Assembly: GCA_009801085.1 (NCBI GenBank)
Contig: VNWV01000006.1
Coordinates: 806,001 to 870,000, forward strand
DNA from: Lasiodiplodia sp. COLG20
Lineage: Eukaryota > Ascomycota > Dothideomycetes > Botryosphaeriales > Botryosphaeriaceae
DNA length: 64,000 nucleotides
Direction: 5' to 3'
Shown: in pieces, positions 22,202 to 34,717 of the stretch
Position numbering within the stretch: the first letter of the stretch is position 1
Layout: each line of letters starts with the position of its first letter
The notes under the pieces: generated by a model
What the model was told of the DNA's origin: nothing
The model's database searches: none
The model's input: only the letters and a program-made list of their open reading frames with translations
Made by a program: the position numbers and the translations under genes

Positions 22202-22634
22202 GGTGGGCGGTTTGCGCTGAGATGCGATGGGTGGCGGATGGGCTTGATTATTCGGTGCAGCGGAGTCGCGGAGGTCTCAGAAGCTCGAGGGGAAGCAATT
22301 GAGTGATATAGCCGGGGGGGTGAGAAGGTTTGAGCGATATCCCGACGCTGCGGGGCCGAAATGGTGGTTGGAGTTTTCGGTCGGCGACCTCGCGTGAGAT
22401 GCAATCGTCACTATTTGGACGGGGCCATCGGGGAGCCAAGCCTCCGGCACCAGCCGCGCTTCCCGGCTCCGCAAGCTTGCTGACACACCATCCGCAAACC
22501 GACATCTGACGTCTAGTTACTCCTCCTAATCGCCAGCAGCAAGCGGTCCATGTGAAGCGGAAGCTCACTCGCACTATCTCTCCTTCGAGGCATGATACTA
22601 TGAGCGTCGCCCCTCCACACACCCCGTTCGCGAT
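22202..22634. promoter_or_regulatory. Divergent promoter RCF1 / DUF1746 gene
   Basis: This 433 bp spacer lies between two start codons and must carry both promoters. No clear TATA box was seen. Confidence 0.5.
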
Positions 22635-23690
22635 ATGAGCGATGATGCGTCCCCACCTACCGCGGACTGGCCACGCCGTCACCCCGACCACGATGCGACG
22701 GACGCGCCTCGAGACGGCCTCGACGCCGCCGACGACGAAGCCGCCGCTCACGCCGACCAGCGACGGAAGATACAGTCGAAGCGGATAGGCTACCTTGACG
22801 ACCTCCTCCGCAACCTAGACATCCTCATCTACGCCGAGATATCGGCCGTCTACTACCTAGAGTAAGCGACACCCAATGCCAGCTCCCCCCGACTGGGGTG
22901 GACCCCGCGCGACTGACTCGTCTTTTGCCGCAGCTGCTCGTTCCTGCGATTCGTCCTTCGTGCCTTCGTACAGCTGATCTGGCTCACCCCGAAGCCCGAG
23001 ATCCTACCCGAACTGCCTTCAAACCGTCCGTACATATACCCCATCAGCGGCTCGAATCTGATATGTCTGTTTTGCCATCTTTGGTTCCCGCCTCCGGCGG
23101 CGGGAGAGGCCACAAGAGGATACTTGCATGGCGGTCTGTTGATCGACTGGATCGGCCAGCAAGGTCCAGCGTCAAAATTGCGACTGTTCCTTCTGGACTG
23201 CTTCATCCTCGTCCTGCAAGTGGTGATGCTAGCCGCCACGCTCAAGCTCCAAAAGGTGAAGAAGAGGAAAGAATCGGACGCGTCGAACAGCAGCGACCCG
23301 ACGTCAGAAAGAGCAGGAGAAGGCCCAAGCTCCCCGACGACGACACGGCAGGATGTTGACTCTGAAGAGAGAGGGATGCTGCGGCGCTCCTCGACATTGT
23401 CGAGTCTGGAAGGCCGGACCCCTGGCGAGAGGGACGAGCTCTTGGGTGATGCCGAGATCCCTGAATCTAGCTTGCAGGCCACTCTCGATGCCCTGAATTC
23501 AGGACAGGCGATGGTGGCAGAGCTGTTCATCTTCGACACGGTCCGTGAGCAAATCGATGTCGCATTTAACCCAACCAACACGGAGGCTGCCCGACCCGCA
23601 GTGCTAACCAGCCGAGACCGCCGGCGGCAGCTCGCGGCGGTTCTGGCCAGGCGGAGACTCGCTCTGGCGACAAGGTTCGGAGCGGGATGA
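22635..23690 (+). CDS. DUF1746 membrane protein, possible Dsc E3-ligase complex subunit (Dsc4-like)
   Basis: Exons 22635-22861 and 22934-23690 join to 327 residues. The conserved block is KRIGYLDDLLRNLDILIYAE, then CSFLRFVLRAFVQLIWLTPKP and LRLFLLDCFILVLQVVMLAATL. These form two or three membrane segments with the sequence style of the fungal DUF1746 domain. A hydrophilic, Ser-rich C-terminal half follows. Proteins with this domain include Dsc4/Vld1/Gld1-type subunits of the Golgi/endosomal Dsc ubiquitin ligase; the link is from family knowledge and was not tested here. It is head-to-head with RCF1. Confidence 0.75.
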
Positions 23691-26600
23691 GTGGCGAGCG
23701 GGGAGGGTTCGGTAACGGTTTTCAGAGCACGGTCGTCGCTTCGCGGTCGGGCACCAGCAGGCTACAGCGGAACACAGGAGAGAGTTGTTTCAAATCCTGT
23801 GGGAATGGGCGGGCGAGGAAGCGAGGTTTCGAATATGGCTGTAGCTGGAAGGACGTATTCACACGCCTGGTCACGCCCAGTCAAACAAAGGGAGCCGTGC
23901 TGCGTCAAGCGCCACTGGCAGGGCTGCATCAAAAGTCGACATGGGGTCAACACGGGAGCAAAGTTAATAACGTTGGGCGATGCAGAGCAGCGCACACCGT
24001 CTGTGCGGCGTCACGATTGAGGCCTGAGGCAGATTACAAAGCATTAGCAAGCGGGGTTCTCGTCTGCTTCACCTTAATGAATGGCGGTTCAACCGATGTT
24101 TTATCAGATGTGGCTGGGGCAGAAACGAGGCGCATCCCCAACGGCAGCAAATTTCCTCCTGACGCAGCTCCAAGACGGGCCAAGCTTAGGCGGTGGCAGC
24201 GTCCCTCACGCCACGGCCAGCTGTTCAGCCCATCTCTGGATTGATTGAATATCACACTTGTCTTGGCGGGTGGAGACATTGAATGGAAGAAGGTCACCGG
24301 TCGCAGACGTGGGTCCTCGAGGTCTGACTGAGTGGCGTTGAGGTGGCAGCAGTCATGCTGAAGGAATCTGGATCTCGGCGCTGCGCCGCATAGCGTTCGA
24401 ATCGTGGGCAGCGGAGGCCAATTCCAAGGAACAGGTCTTCATGCAGGCTGCAGCCATGCAGAACCGCCACGTTACGCGTCCCCCGTTCAGCCGCTGCTGG
24501 CGACGGGATACGAGGACCGAGAAAATGCTTCTTTTCTCGATGCTGATCCACGGCGGGGCTAGTGTGGGCCTTCCTCTCCCCCCCTGGTCGCACATCCGCA
24601 GCTAAGCCTCGCAGTGGGTGTGGAGAGGCAGCAGGGGTCGGAGCGGATCAGAGATGCCAAGCTGCCGCCAGCCCGCCCGCTCGACTGCAGCGGAAGCCAG
24701 TCCTCCTCTGCACGTAAGAGGCTCCCGGCCAGGGACTCGTATAGTATATGGCGGTCAGCTAAGCCGAGACGCGGGCCGGGATGGCGGTTGGGAAGGGAGG
24801 GGCGTCCATCACAGGGTGCCCACGTAGCGTCCGGTGACGGCCTGAAGGAGTTAGCCCTGCCCAAAAGGTGTGCGGCACTTTTTCGCAAGGCGGCGGGAGG
24901 GTGTTGTTGGCGCTGCAATGCGGCGTGCAGGGGCATGGGTTGGGATACCGAGGCAATCGGGCGTTCGCCGGCAGCTTGTCCTGCAGTCATCGACACCGTG
25001 CAGGGCTGCTAAAATGGCTGGCGTAGGGGCCCTGCTACCTCTCTCGGGCTAAGGCACGCTTTAACGTGCCCGCGTGGTACGATATGGGTTCATTTAAACT
25101 TTGGGCCGGGGGAGCGTTGGGGAGCGAGCCGCCGGAGGAAAATAAAAAAAAAAATGCAGCAAGAGCGATCCGCGACGTCCTCGCCTCCAGCCACTCCCCT
25201 TGTCGGGTTCTTCATGCCCGCCGTTCCTGGGATGCTGCCTGCTCCAAACTTACCGCGGGGATGACGCGTGAGCTGAACACGCCGCTGCACGTGCTTTTCC
25301 CTACCATGTTCCCGCGTTTTAATTTGGGGAAGCGCGGGACGCTGCTGACTCTCTGGCACCAAGGCGCACGATGGCCTGCATTTCCAGCCCGCCGCCACCC
25401 CCCGCGCCTTCGAGAAGGATTGGACTTGACTAAGGGCGAGGAGCCGGCCCGCAGATCGCACTACTTGCCGCTGAGGATTGCTTGCGTGCTCGCCCCGATG
25501 ACGCTCCCCCTCTCCCGGCCGCCGTCTTACTCTCTCTGCCGATGTGGTCCCCCCGACCCGGTTCCGACTTGCGGCTTCGGGCGATAGCCGGCATCCACTC
25601 CCGCAGCGTCATCTCACTGCCGAAGTCCATACTCGGAGAGAGAGGGAGAGAGGATGGTGCCAGGTCTGCTCCAGGCGCCCAGTGCCTGCTATGGCCCTCC
25701 GCATTCGACCGACGTTCGTGCCAGGGATAATACCCTGATGCCTTCCGCAACTCTGCACGGCAGTCGCTCCATTCTCAGCTAGGCTTCTGAGACCCTCCGC
25801 TTCGCGCAAGGATCAAGTGTCTGATGATTATGGCCGCCCAGGCGGTCACCCGCCGCCACTGCTACGCGCATGCTACACGTCGCTATCTCTCTCTCGTAGT
25901 CACGCAGTGAAGGAGGAGCCTGCAGTAAGGAACGCTAGACAAGGCGTATGGCCTGGTACTTCCCGACCCGCCCGTCAGCAACCATGAGGGAAGGGCCGTC
26001 CGGCCAACGGATTCGCGCCAACGACCTTTCCATCTTCCGCCACGATTGAGATTCCAGCCCTTTTTCCTTCCGCCACCAATCAAGCCACTCCATCTGGCAT
26101 GGCGCTACTTCCCTTCGGACACCAAGCCTTACCTGTCAGAAAACGGTCCTGCGTCGGACCCTGGTCCCGGGGGCGCTCACAAAAAAACCCGTGCGGTTCG
26201 GTTGTCTCGCTGACTGCCGCACGTACCGCGCTATATCTTCAGCTCTGTTTGTTCCTCATCGAAACCCCCAGTCCGTGTACATGGTCCGCTCTAGGGTGTA
26301 AGACGTGCTCATTCTAGCGCTTGATGATTGGACCACAGCTGGCAAGACGTAGGCTTCCACCTGTCTCTTTCAATTTTTTATTTTTTTTCCTTCTTACTGT
26401 GTCTAACCCCCCTCTTCCCGCAACGACAACCATATTCCCTGCTTCTTATGGGTGCTTTTGCCCGAGACTAGCATTATCTCCGCCGTGCATACGCGCCATC
26501 GTCCCAGCCGCACAAACCTTCTTCTACTTTTTCCTCTCCCTTTAGCTCGGCATGTCGCTATTCTCGGGGACCCTGGAAAATTCCCCCCTCTCTTTAATCT

Positions 26601-27067
26601 TACAGGACGCTGTGTCAACCAATGAGGGAGTCAGCTTGGATTGCTCGTGATACACTTCCATTAACGACCGAGGCTCCAACGACGCCTCGACGGAGTGTCT
26701 TGTTAGCTCGGACGCGTCATCCTGGAAAACGCGTATCACACCGCTCAAATACCACACTGACCTTCCCTTCTGAAGGGTCTCCGGGTCCGTTCACGCTTCT
26801 CCCAGACTTCTACCGAGCCATTGCATGAAAGGAAGATGCTAGTCAAGACAGGAGGAGGGAGAGAGGAGAGGCGGGGACCAGGGCGCCTCGGTGGATCCGT
26901 GATCTACAGAGCCGTGGCCTCCCCACGTCACTAGGTACTCCCGGGCCTTCTTTCAACAAGAAGAAGGAAAAGAATTCCAAATCGTTTCTTTTGCCCCACT
27001 GCCCAAGAAAGGAGAGAGATCTGATCTGATCCGGCACTTGAACGGGCGCCAAGTGGAGGGATGAGAA
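23691..27067. other. Long gene-poor stretch before assembly gap
   Basis: Over 3.3 kb no frame shows a family signature or a believable exon chain, although many short frames overlap on both strands. Low-complexity bits include A-rich 25140-25156 and GA-rich 26848-26870. Non-coding RNA or decayed repeats cannot be excluded. Confidence 0.45.
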
Positions 27068-27167
27068 NNNNNNNNNNNNNNNNNNNNNNNNNNNNNNNNN
27101 NNNNNNNNNNNNNNNNNNNNNNNNNNNNNNNNNNNNNNNNNNNNNNNNNNNNNNNNNNNNNNNNNNN
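27068..27167. other. Assembly gap (100 N)
   Basis: Exactly 100 unknown bases, the usual placeholder for a gap of unknown size. A run of 15 C (27168-27182) abuts it, which probably stopped the assembly. Confidence 0.98.
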
Positions 27168-27182
27168 CCCCCCCCCCCCCCC

Positions 27183-28841
27183 TCGTAACCATGCCCCAGC
27201 AAGTTCTTTACGAGGAACGGCGTATAAGCAGTAGAAGCTATCCTCCGGGCAATCGCCCATGTCGTGGGCGAATGACAAATTCACGCCAACCATGCCTGCC
27301 CATCTGTACGGCTACCCCGGATTCTCCGCCTCTTTCTCGAGTCGGTTTCCGTCACTCCTATCGGAGTCCAACGCGCACACATCATCATTACTCAGATCAT
27401 GCACACACGGGCTGACGTGCCAGCACCGCGGTATTCTTGCCCTCGGCCTTTCGTTGCTCTGTCTCAATTTATTGATCCTCCGCTCCCGTCCCCGTATCTC
27501 TTACACCATGCATACAGCTGAACTCAATGCCACCGGCTCTTCCGCATGGACAAGCCTCACTCCTCGTCTTATCATCGGCACCGGGGAACGAAGAGCGGAA
27601 GTGGTTTACCGAAGAAAAGCAAAATTAACATGGCGTTCCCCTCTTTCCGCCCTTTGCTGGTTGCCGTCGTCAGCCAGCTGGCAGTGTGTATTTTGCATTG
27701 GTCAAACAAAATTCAACTCATCGGACTTAAATACCTAAACACCGGCTAAGACGCAATTCAACTTTTGAATAAATTTCTTACTTTATTTTTTTTCTTTAAA
27801 AAAACAAGCAGTAAACACATCATCCAACTCGTGTCGTATCTGAAACAAACTACACCTTTCAAAGCGCCACATAGCGTCAACGAAAATAGAAATAAGCTTA
27901 TCTTACCCCCATGATACTAGGTTTCTAAATACAGATTAGAATTAAATAAATATTCTTGCATAGAATCTTAAAACACACGATCTAAAGGATTAAATTAACT
28001 TGTAAAGGCTAAAGTTTATCTTTTCTAAAAAATCGAATACTTGCTATAAGAATCTTTTTTTTTTAATTTCTGGGGGTATGAACTAGAAAAAAAAACATCT
28101 TTTCGTTGGTTTGAAATTCTACAGATCCTGCACGTCTTTAGGAATATTTTCTTACCCCCACGGTACTTGAAGTTGAGAAGACAGGTCAACACTACGAATA
28201 GTTTCCTTGAACTCTTGACAGATACTTGACTCCTAGCACTCGGCAGGTATTCCTAGTACCTTCGACATCAACTTGACTCCCAGCACTGACAGATATTCAA
28301 GCTTCCCAAGCGCCCTCGAACCTCTAATTCAATCTTTCACAAATCAACACTCTACCTAAAGATGTTGCGTGCATACTCACAAATCCATCCACGCCAAAAT
28401 AACTGAGCAAACGACGAAAACAATAGAAGTCTTCAACGATAAGGAATCAAAATCAAACACACAAACAGCTGCCCTGCCCTACGCGCGTATCAATGGTTTG
28501 GTGTATCATCAAGTCATAATCCCGTTGTGCGGCGCCTGGCTGTCCTTCCCATTCCCCCAAACAAATCCATTAAAATCCCAGGACGCAAATGTAACATATC
28601 AATCCAAAAACTCTGTAACCCCTCTCCATATTAGCGTCGGACCCCCAAATGTAAAATCTGCGAACCCCTTCTGAAATAAACCGAAGCCGAAAGCGCATCG
28701 GAGCCCTGAATGGAAGGAAAATAAAGAGTTGAGGTGATGCCGCTTACGCCAAAACTGGGAGAAAACACAATACCCTATAGGAATGGAGAATAGAGGGGAG
28801 TTGTCTACACTCGTAGCTGATGATATCACCGGAGGCAACAC
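27183..28841. other. Gene-free region with AT-rich island and degenerate short repeats
   Basis: From about 27740 to 28150 the sequence becomes strongly AT-rich, unlike its surroundings. TCTTACCCCCAYGRTACT occurs at 27901-27917 and 28150-28167, differing only by transitions, and a TGGGGGTA copy in reverse lies at 28071. ACTTGACTCCYAGCACT is tandemly repeated at 28224 and 28271. The pattern fits an old repeat decayed by C-to-T mutation (RIP-like). The last few hundred bases are the 3' flank of the glucosyltransferase. Confidence 0.5.
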
Positions 28842-31800
28842 TCATGCACCCATGCCTTCTTGCTCAAACTTTTCTTCGCGCAACTGTTTGAGTTGAGCTT
28901 GAATCTGCGCAACCGCTTGACCTTGCTCCGTGTTGCGCCGCATTTCGGGGTCGCTATCGTCGTCGACAAAGGTCCACTCCTCTTCCGCGTCGTCGCCCAA
29001 GTCGTCTTCGGTGAGCGGCCGATTGCGCCATTTGATGAGAGACCTCGCGTACTCGAGGTCACGATAGATGGTCTTGACCGCTTCGCCGACGCCATCCTCC
29101 TGCACCCGAGTTAGCTAGGTTCGAAAATATGGAAGAGTTAATTTTACCTGGCGGATTCTCTCGCCGATCAAACGCGCCCTCGTGATCATGCGGTCGTCGT
29201 GCGTGGCGGTCCATAGCGCACGGGAGAGAGCGCTGACGTTCAGCTTCTTGATGTGGACTCCAACGCCGAGATCCTCGACTCGAGATGCGAAGAAGTACTG
29301 ATCCCCAAAGAAGGGCTTGATGATTGTCGGGATGCCGGCGCGGAGAGAGGCGCCGGTGGTGCCGGCACCTCCGTGGTGCGCGGCTGCGTCAATCTGCTTG
29401 AAGAGCCAGTCGTGCGGAGCGGAATTGATCTGGTGGACCTCTGGGGGAAGAGGCACCTCCACCTTGGGTTTCTCATCCTTGCCCAACCGGTCAGACCAAC
29501 CCTTGGATAGGATGCAACGGACGTCCGCCTTCAGCACAGCTTCGATGATGGACTTTTCCATCGCTTTGGGGTCTTCGACGACGATCGAGCCGAAGCCGAT
29601 GTACACGAGCTTCTTCCCATCGCAGCGAGCCCGGTCGATGAAATCGAGGAGATCCTTTGGAGGCTTGTAGTTTTGAGACTCGTCCAAGAACCAATAGCCG
29701 GTGACGCGAACCCAGTCGCTGAAGTCGAGAGGCGGTGCGACGACCGAGGGGCTGAAGTTGTACATGAAGGGGATCTTGTTGATCTGCAGCTTCTTCAAGC
29801 TCGTCGGCGCAAGATTGAGCGTCTTCTTCCTCCACGTGTTTACCTGGCTCGCGGTCGCCTTCCAGAAGACTTCTTCGAACAGCACGTAGCTGAGGAAATT
29901 GTACGTGCCGCCCATCTTTTTCTCCTGCACGGCGAAAGCGTGCGGGTAGGCGCGCGTCCGGGTCCAGGGCATGGTGAAGGCGCGGAAGTAGGGGATCTCC
30001 AGCGCTTCGGCGATGTGGATGCCGGCCATAGTGCTGGGGCTCTCGATTAAAACGTCGGAATCCTGACAAGCCTTCCAAGCGGTCTCGAGGAGCGCGCTCA
30101 GCCAGCCGCGGAAGGTGAAGTGTGCCTTCGCCAGAAATGTGGCGGTGAACATGCCAGACTCGACGCAAAGCTGCATGAGCTCGGCTGGGTTACCCGCTAC
30201 GGACTCGAATTCGATACCGTGACTGCGAACCCAATCACCGAATTCTTCGTGAGACGCAATTTTCGTCTTGTGCCCTTCCATCATTAGCCGTTTGCACAAC
30301 GCGATGTAGGGTTGGACGTCCCCGCGGGAGCCGATCGTCAAGCAGGTGATCCTCATGGGTTCGCGCGGCGTGAAGTCGACCAAGGAGGCTTGAGGGTCAT
30401 CGAATATGACGGCAGCTCCGGACTGCTCGAGCTCGTCGATGCGCGCCGGCAGTGCCGGCAGCTTCTCCGGGTCCCGAGCATGCTGGAGCAGGTCATTCTC
30501 CGCCTTTGCCTCCTCGGCCTGCAGCAGGTTCTCTTCGCTGAGGAGGCCGGAGGAATGCAGGTAGCGGACCTGTTCGAGCTTTTGGTGAATGGTGACTGCA
30601 CAGTCATCCCTGACATCGGCTCGCGAAAAGTCAAAGAACAGCTCTTCATGGCCACGGACAACGACAACGAGGGCTTGGTGGGTCAGCCGGAAGCTCTTTT
30701 CCTTCATCACATTCTCGATGTCGCGGAGGGGCAGTACTAGCTAGAGGCACGCATTAGCAAATCGATGGCACGACAAGCGAACGCGTGGCATACCTTGGTC
30801 CGAGTGCCGGGCAGAAGGCTCCTGAAACAGAAGTACTTGTCGCTCATGTAGATTTTTCCATACTGCGGAAGCACTCTCCATAAGTTGCAAAAGAACGTTG
30901 CTCGCAAGTTCTCGTTGTCGGGCAGGGCGAAGTGCTGGCGGAAGCGCTCATTGTGGGAGACGGCGTCCGAATCGTCGACGACGTCGCGCGCCTCCTCGTC
31001 GAAAATCTGGCCGTCCTCCCCGTAGTGCTTCCGCCCTCCAGCCCACATGCCTGAAACCTTGTCGTAAACGCTCATGGTATCTGTCGTCAACCTGCTGCCG
31101 AGGGCCAGCGTTCCCCGCCGAAGAGAGCCAACCAATCCGGAGGCCTTCGTGAACGGCTTCGCGCCAGCGTTGACAAGCCCAGAATAGTAGCCGGACGCCG
31201 AAGCCTGCATTCTGTCGTCCTGAAACTCGCTGTCGTTCCCAATCTCTCTGGAACTTTGAACCGGTGTTCGCGACCGGGTGCTGATGGTCTGCTCTGTCCT
31301 GGGGTAAGGATGTTTCTTCGTCGAGCGAGCAGTGTCCTGGGACGCTCTCGGATTGACTTCCGATTCCGTGAGTTCCACCGCCGGTCTGTGGAAGACATCG
31401 CTGCGGCTCAAGATCTGGCTGGCGGATGCATCCGTCTCGTTGATCGACTGTATGGCGGCGGACGACGACGTGTCAGGCTCCATCGAAAGGCAGGCCGACT
31501 CGGAAGAATCTCGTATCCTCAAGGAAACCGGGGACATGGCTGATCTCTCGCTTTGCGGCTGTTCCTGCCCTCTGCTGAGACTCCGTCGTCCCCGGTCGAA
31601 GCTGGAGCGTCCACGATCGGCACTGCGTCTACGGTCGAAGCTGGATCTCGCGGACTCGCCCGACCGTCGGCGGAACGACGGTGAAGTCGGTGACAGCGTC
31701 CCGGAAGCGGGCTGAAATATAGTAGATCGCACCGGACTGCCGGATTTACGAGACGGCGGACTCGCGGGTGTCTTGAGGCGTCGGTCGGCCGCAGGCGTCG

Positions 31801-33234
31801 TCGGGCGCTCGGTCTCGGGCCGCCTACAGCCATCCCACATGACTTTCATGAGGTTCATCGCTTCTTCTCCGAACCCGAAAAAGGAAAAGAAGTACTCGTC
31901 GACCGCGTACGAATCATCATTGTCGACGACGCCAACCTTGATGGTCTCGGCGTAGTCTAGCACGGGGTTGTCCTCGATCTCCATGACATTGGCGAGCGGA
32001 ATGGAAATCTTGACGCTGTCCCCGTCGTTGTGGGATTTGAAGATGACTTTCTGCAGCAATTTGACCCACTCCTTGGCGCTGGCGGCGCTCTCGGCTCGTA
32101 GCACGTAGGTCTTTTGGTTGGTGGTGATGGAAAGATCCGTGGGCTCGCGGGTCTTGTCCTTTGGTTCCGCCAGAACTGCGGAAATGGCGTAACGCAGGTT
32201 GATTCGACCGCGGGGAAAGTAGAGGTCAGTCGGGTCGTTGTAGTACGCCAAAACGTCCCCTTTGAGGATGAACCACGATCGGTTCCACATGGTACTACGG
32301 CCCCGCTTGGACAAATAACCCGACTTCGTGATTTCCTTCTGTTGCGCATTAGAAGCCGACCTCGAGCGTGGAGTCATTCGGGGAGCCTACCGTCTTCTTG
32401 GGCAGGTAGGCGTAGAAGCAAATGTGTTTCTGAGTGATGTATAGATAGCCCTGGAGGAGGACGGTCTGCAGCAGCCAGCAGGGGTACTCTGCATCAGTTA
32501 GCTCGCACCGAGCGGCGGGGCGCGAGGTCACACGTACCGGATACGACCTTTTCTTCCTCGTCGAAACCGAAAATCTCCATAAGTCTCTGCGAGAGGTCAT
32601 CCTGATCTTTGATCGGGGGATGGCCGACGCCGAAAGCATCGTGGGCTGCACGGAGGTCCGACCCGAAGGCGGAAGCCTCCATTTCAGCCTTGGCCTTCAG
32701 CTGCCCTCGCATAGAGTGGCCTTCGGCCTGGTCCGTCCCTTCTTGTTCCGTGTGTGCGGGCTTGGGCGCGAGGATCTGCGAGGAGGACATGGTATCGTCG
32801 GACGGAGCGTCGGCGCGCTCCTTGGAGGACTTGACGTGGAGCTTCTGGAGGGTACGGGCTATCCTGCGGCTGGAAAGGCTGCGACGATGCTGTGCGGATT
32901 TGTCTCCCGGCTGCTTCGAGCTCTGGGCAGCGGCGGCGGCGGCGATGGCTGAGGGCCTGAGGGACTGGGTCACGGCAGCATGGTCGCCTTCCTCTTCGCT
33001 TTCGCTGAGCTCGTCGTGGGTGAAGCGGGTGCGCAGGTTGGCGACGGAGCCGGCGTGGGTTATCAGGTCGAAGACGGAACGGTGGTTGAATCGAGGGTCG
33101 TTGGTCTTGGGCGCGGTGACGTCCTCGTCCTCGTCCTCACCATGGCGGAGGCGCTCGGGGATCTCGAAGGACTTGCGGGGGACGCGGGAGCGCCTGGGGG
33201 ACCAGCGGTCCCGTATGTTGACTTCGGAGGCCAT
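28842..33234 (-). CDS. ATG26: Sterol 3-beta-glucosyltransferase (GRAM-PH-GRAM-GT1)
   Basis: Exons 33234-32538, 32488-32391, 32338-30794, 30740-29148 and 29099-28842 join to 1396 residues. Seen in order: a charged N-terminus; a first GRAM region ([40 protein letters not shown]); a PH domain ([17 protein letters not shown], about 270-370); a Ser/Arg-rich linker; a second GRAM domain ([31 protein letters not shown]); and the glucosyltransferase with [15 protein letters not shown] (about 911) and the UDP-sugar site [15 protein letters not shown]. The enzyme glucosylates ergosterol using UDP-glucose at membranes. In some fungi it is needed for pexophagy (Atg26). Length and domain order match Atg26/Ugt51. 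All introns are 48-53 bp. Confidence 0.95.
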
Positions 33235-34717
33235 GGCTTGTGGAGGGTGGGAAGGCAGGCGCCTCGAACCGGGTGGGCGGTGGTGAGGTCCAGGGTTCGT
33301 GCAGCTGCGGCCGGCAGCTCGGAAGCGCGGGCGCGTCGAGGGTCTGGGCGTAGTCGCGTCAGGCGCAGCTTGCGAGGAGGCTCACATGGGACGGGCGGGC
33401 GGTCATGTCTCACGGGAAGCTGGGCTGTGACCTGGGAGCTCTATCGTTATCGGGGGCGTGAGGCTCTCTGGGGAAGACCAGAAGCGAGTCATGCAGCCAG
33501 CAGGGGTGCGTCGCAGCTGCATCCACCCAGCGCTGCCCGCCCGGCACACCGCCACGTTCCCGCGCTCTACTTGCTCTCTGCGCGTCGAGTAGTGCTGCTG
33601 TGACCGCGCTGCACAGCCGCCGGCGCAAGCAGCAGCAGCCGCGGCGAGAGCTGAGGGTGCCGCTAGCCTCCGTCGATCGCCAGCCCAGAAGCACGCGGGC
33701 TCTGGTGCCACGTGCGCTAGGACGTGCCTTGGGCTCTTCGCACGCATTCTCCAGGCAGCTGTCTGCGTGGGGGAGCAGTGCCTCTGCCTGCGCCGTAGGC
33801 TGCAGCACCCATCCTTCGCGTCCGACGCGCGTATTGACGTGCTTGCGGCCAGGGACAGACGCAGTTGAGGTCGTACCGCATTAGCCTTCAGTCACGCAAG
33901 CAATCTCGGGCCCACACTAGGCAGAACCTCTGAATTGACCATACGCGCTGCGCGCCCAGCTTTCTCAGCGGCTTGCATCAGAACTTCAGGAGACGGGCCT
34001 ATCAGAATGGATTCCGAATCAGCATTCCTCGCTTCCGAGAGCTTGGAGACACGTCACAAGCGACATATGATTCACTGCTTCAGAAGTCACTGATTCGTTA
34101 TAGCTCATTGCTAGCGTAAATATGAGATCCAAGCCACGGGTACGGGAGCCTAGATTTTCATTGTTGTTTGTGAAGCGTCATGCGCCATGGATTCCTATAC
34201 TTGTCGAGAACTTTCCCTTGAAATCGGTGACATACCCGCCAATTGGGGCGTAGATAATATTGCAAAGGCAGCTTGCATCACCCCTCTGTACAGAGGCCAG
34301 CCTGAAGGCACTGGTAGGAGTCCAGTGAGCCACCTCGTCGTTGTGATTCGTTCAATTGTTGCACTGAGTGGTCGAAACGAAGAAAAAGCACTTCACGCTA
34401 GCTATCGGATGTGAGAGGGAGTACAGCATCCTCTTGCAGCGGAAATCATTACAAGGGACTCCGGTGATATGATGGGTCAAACCCGTGGGTTCGTGCTCAT
34501 TCCCAGGGTGATGATACGTTAGAACTCTGGTTCTCCTTTTCTTAAAAAAAAATAATAGCTGCAAGAGAGTGCCGTACATTGCGCAATTACTGGATCACAT
34601 CTCTCCATCGGGTCTTTACATGTCTCACCGGATATTGACATATTGACCCTGAATCCTTTGCTCAATTTCCATTTTCTCATGCAGAGAGAGTGGCACCTAC
34701 CGGTTGGCCCGTCCAGC
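33235..34717. other. Intergenic
   Basis: GC-rich leader-like sequence of the glucosyltransferase up to about 33900, then sequence without coding signal. No RNA gene was recognised. Confidence 0.5.
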
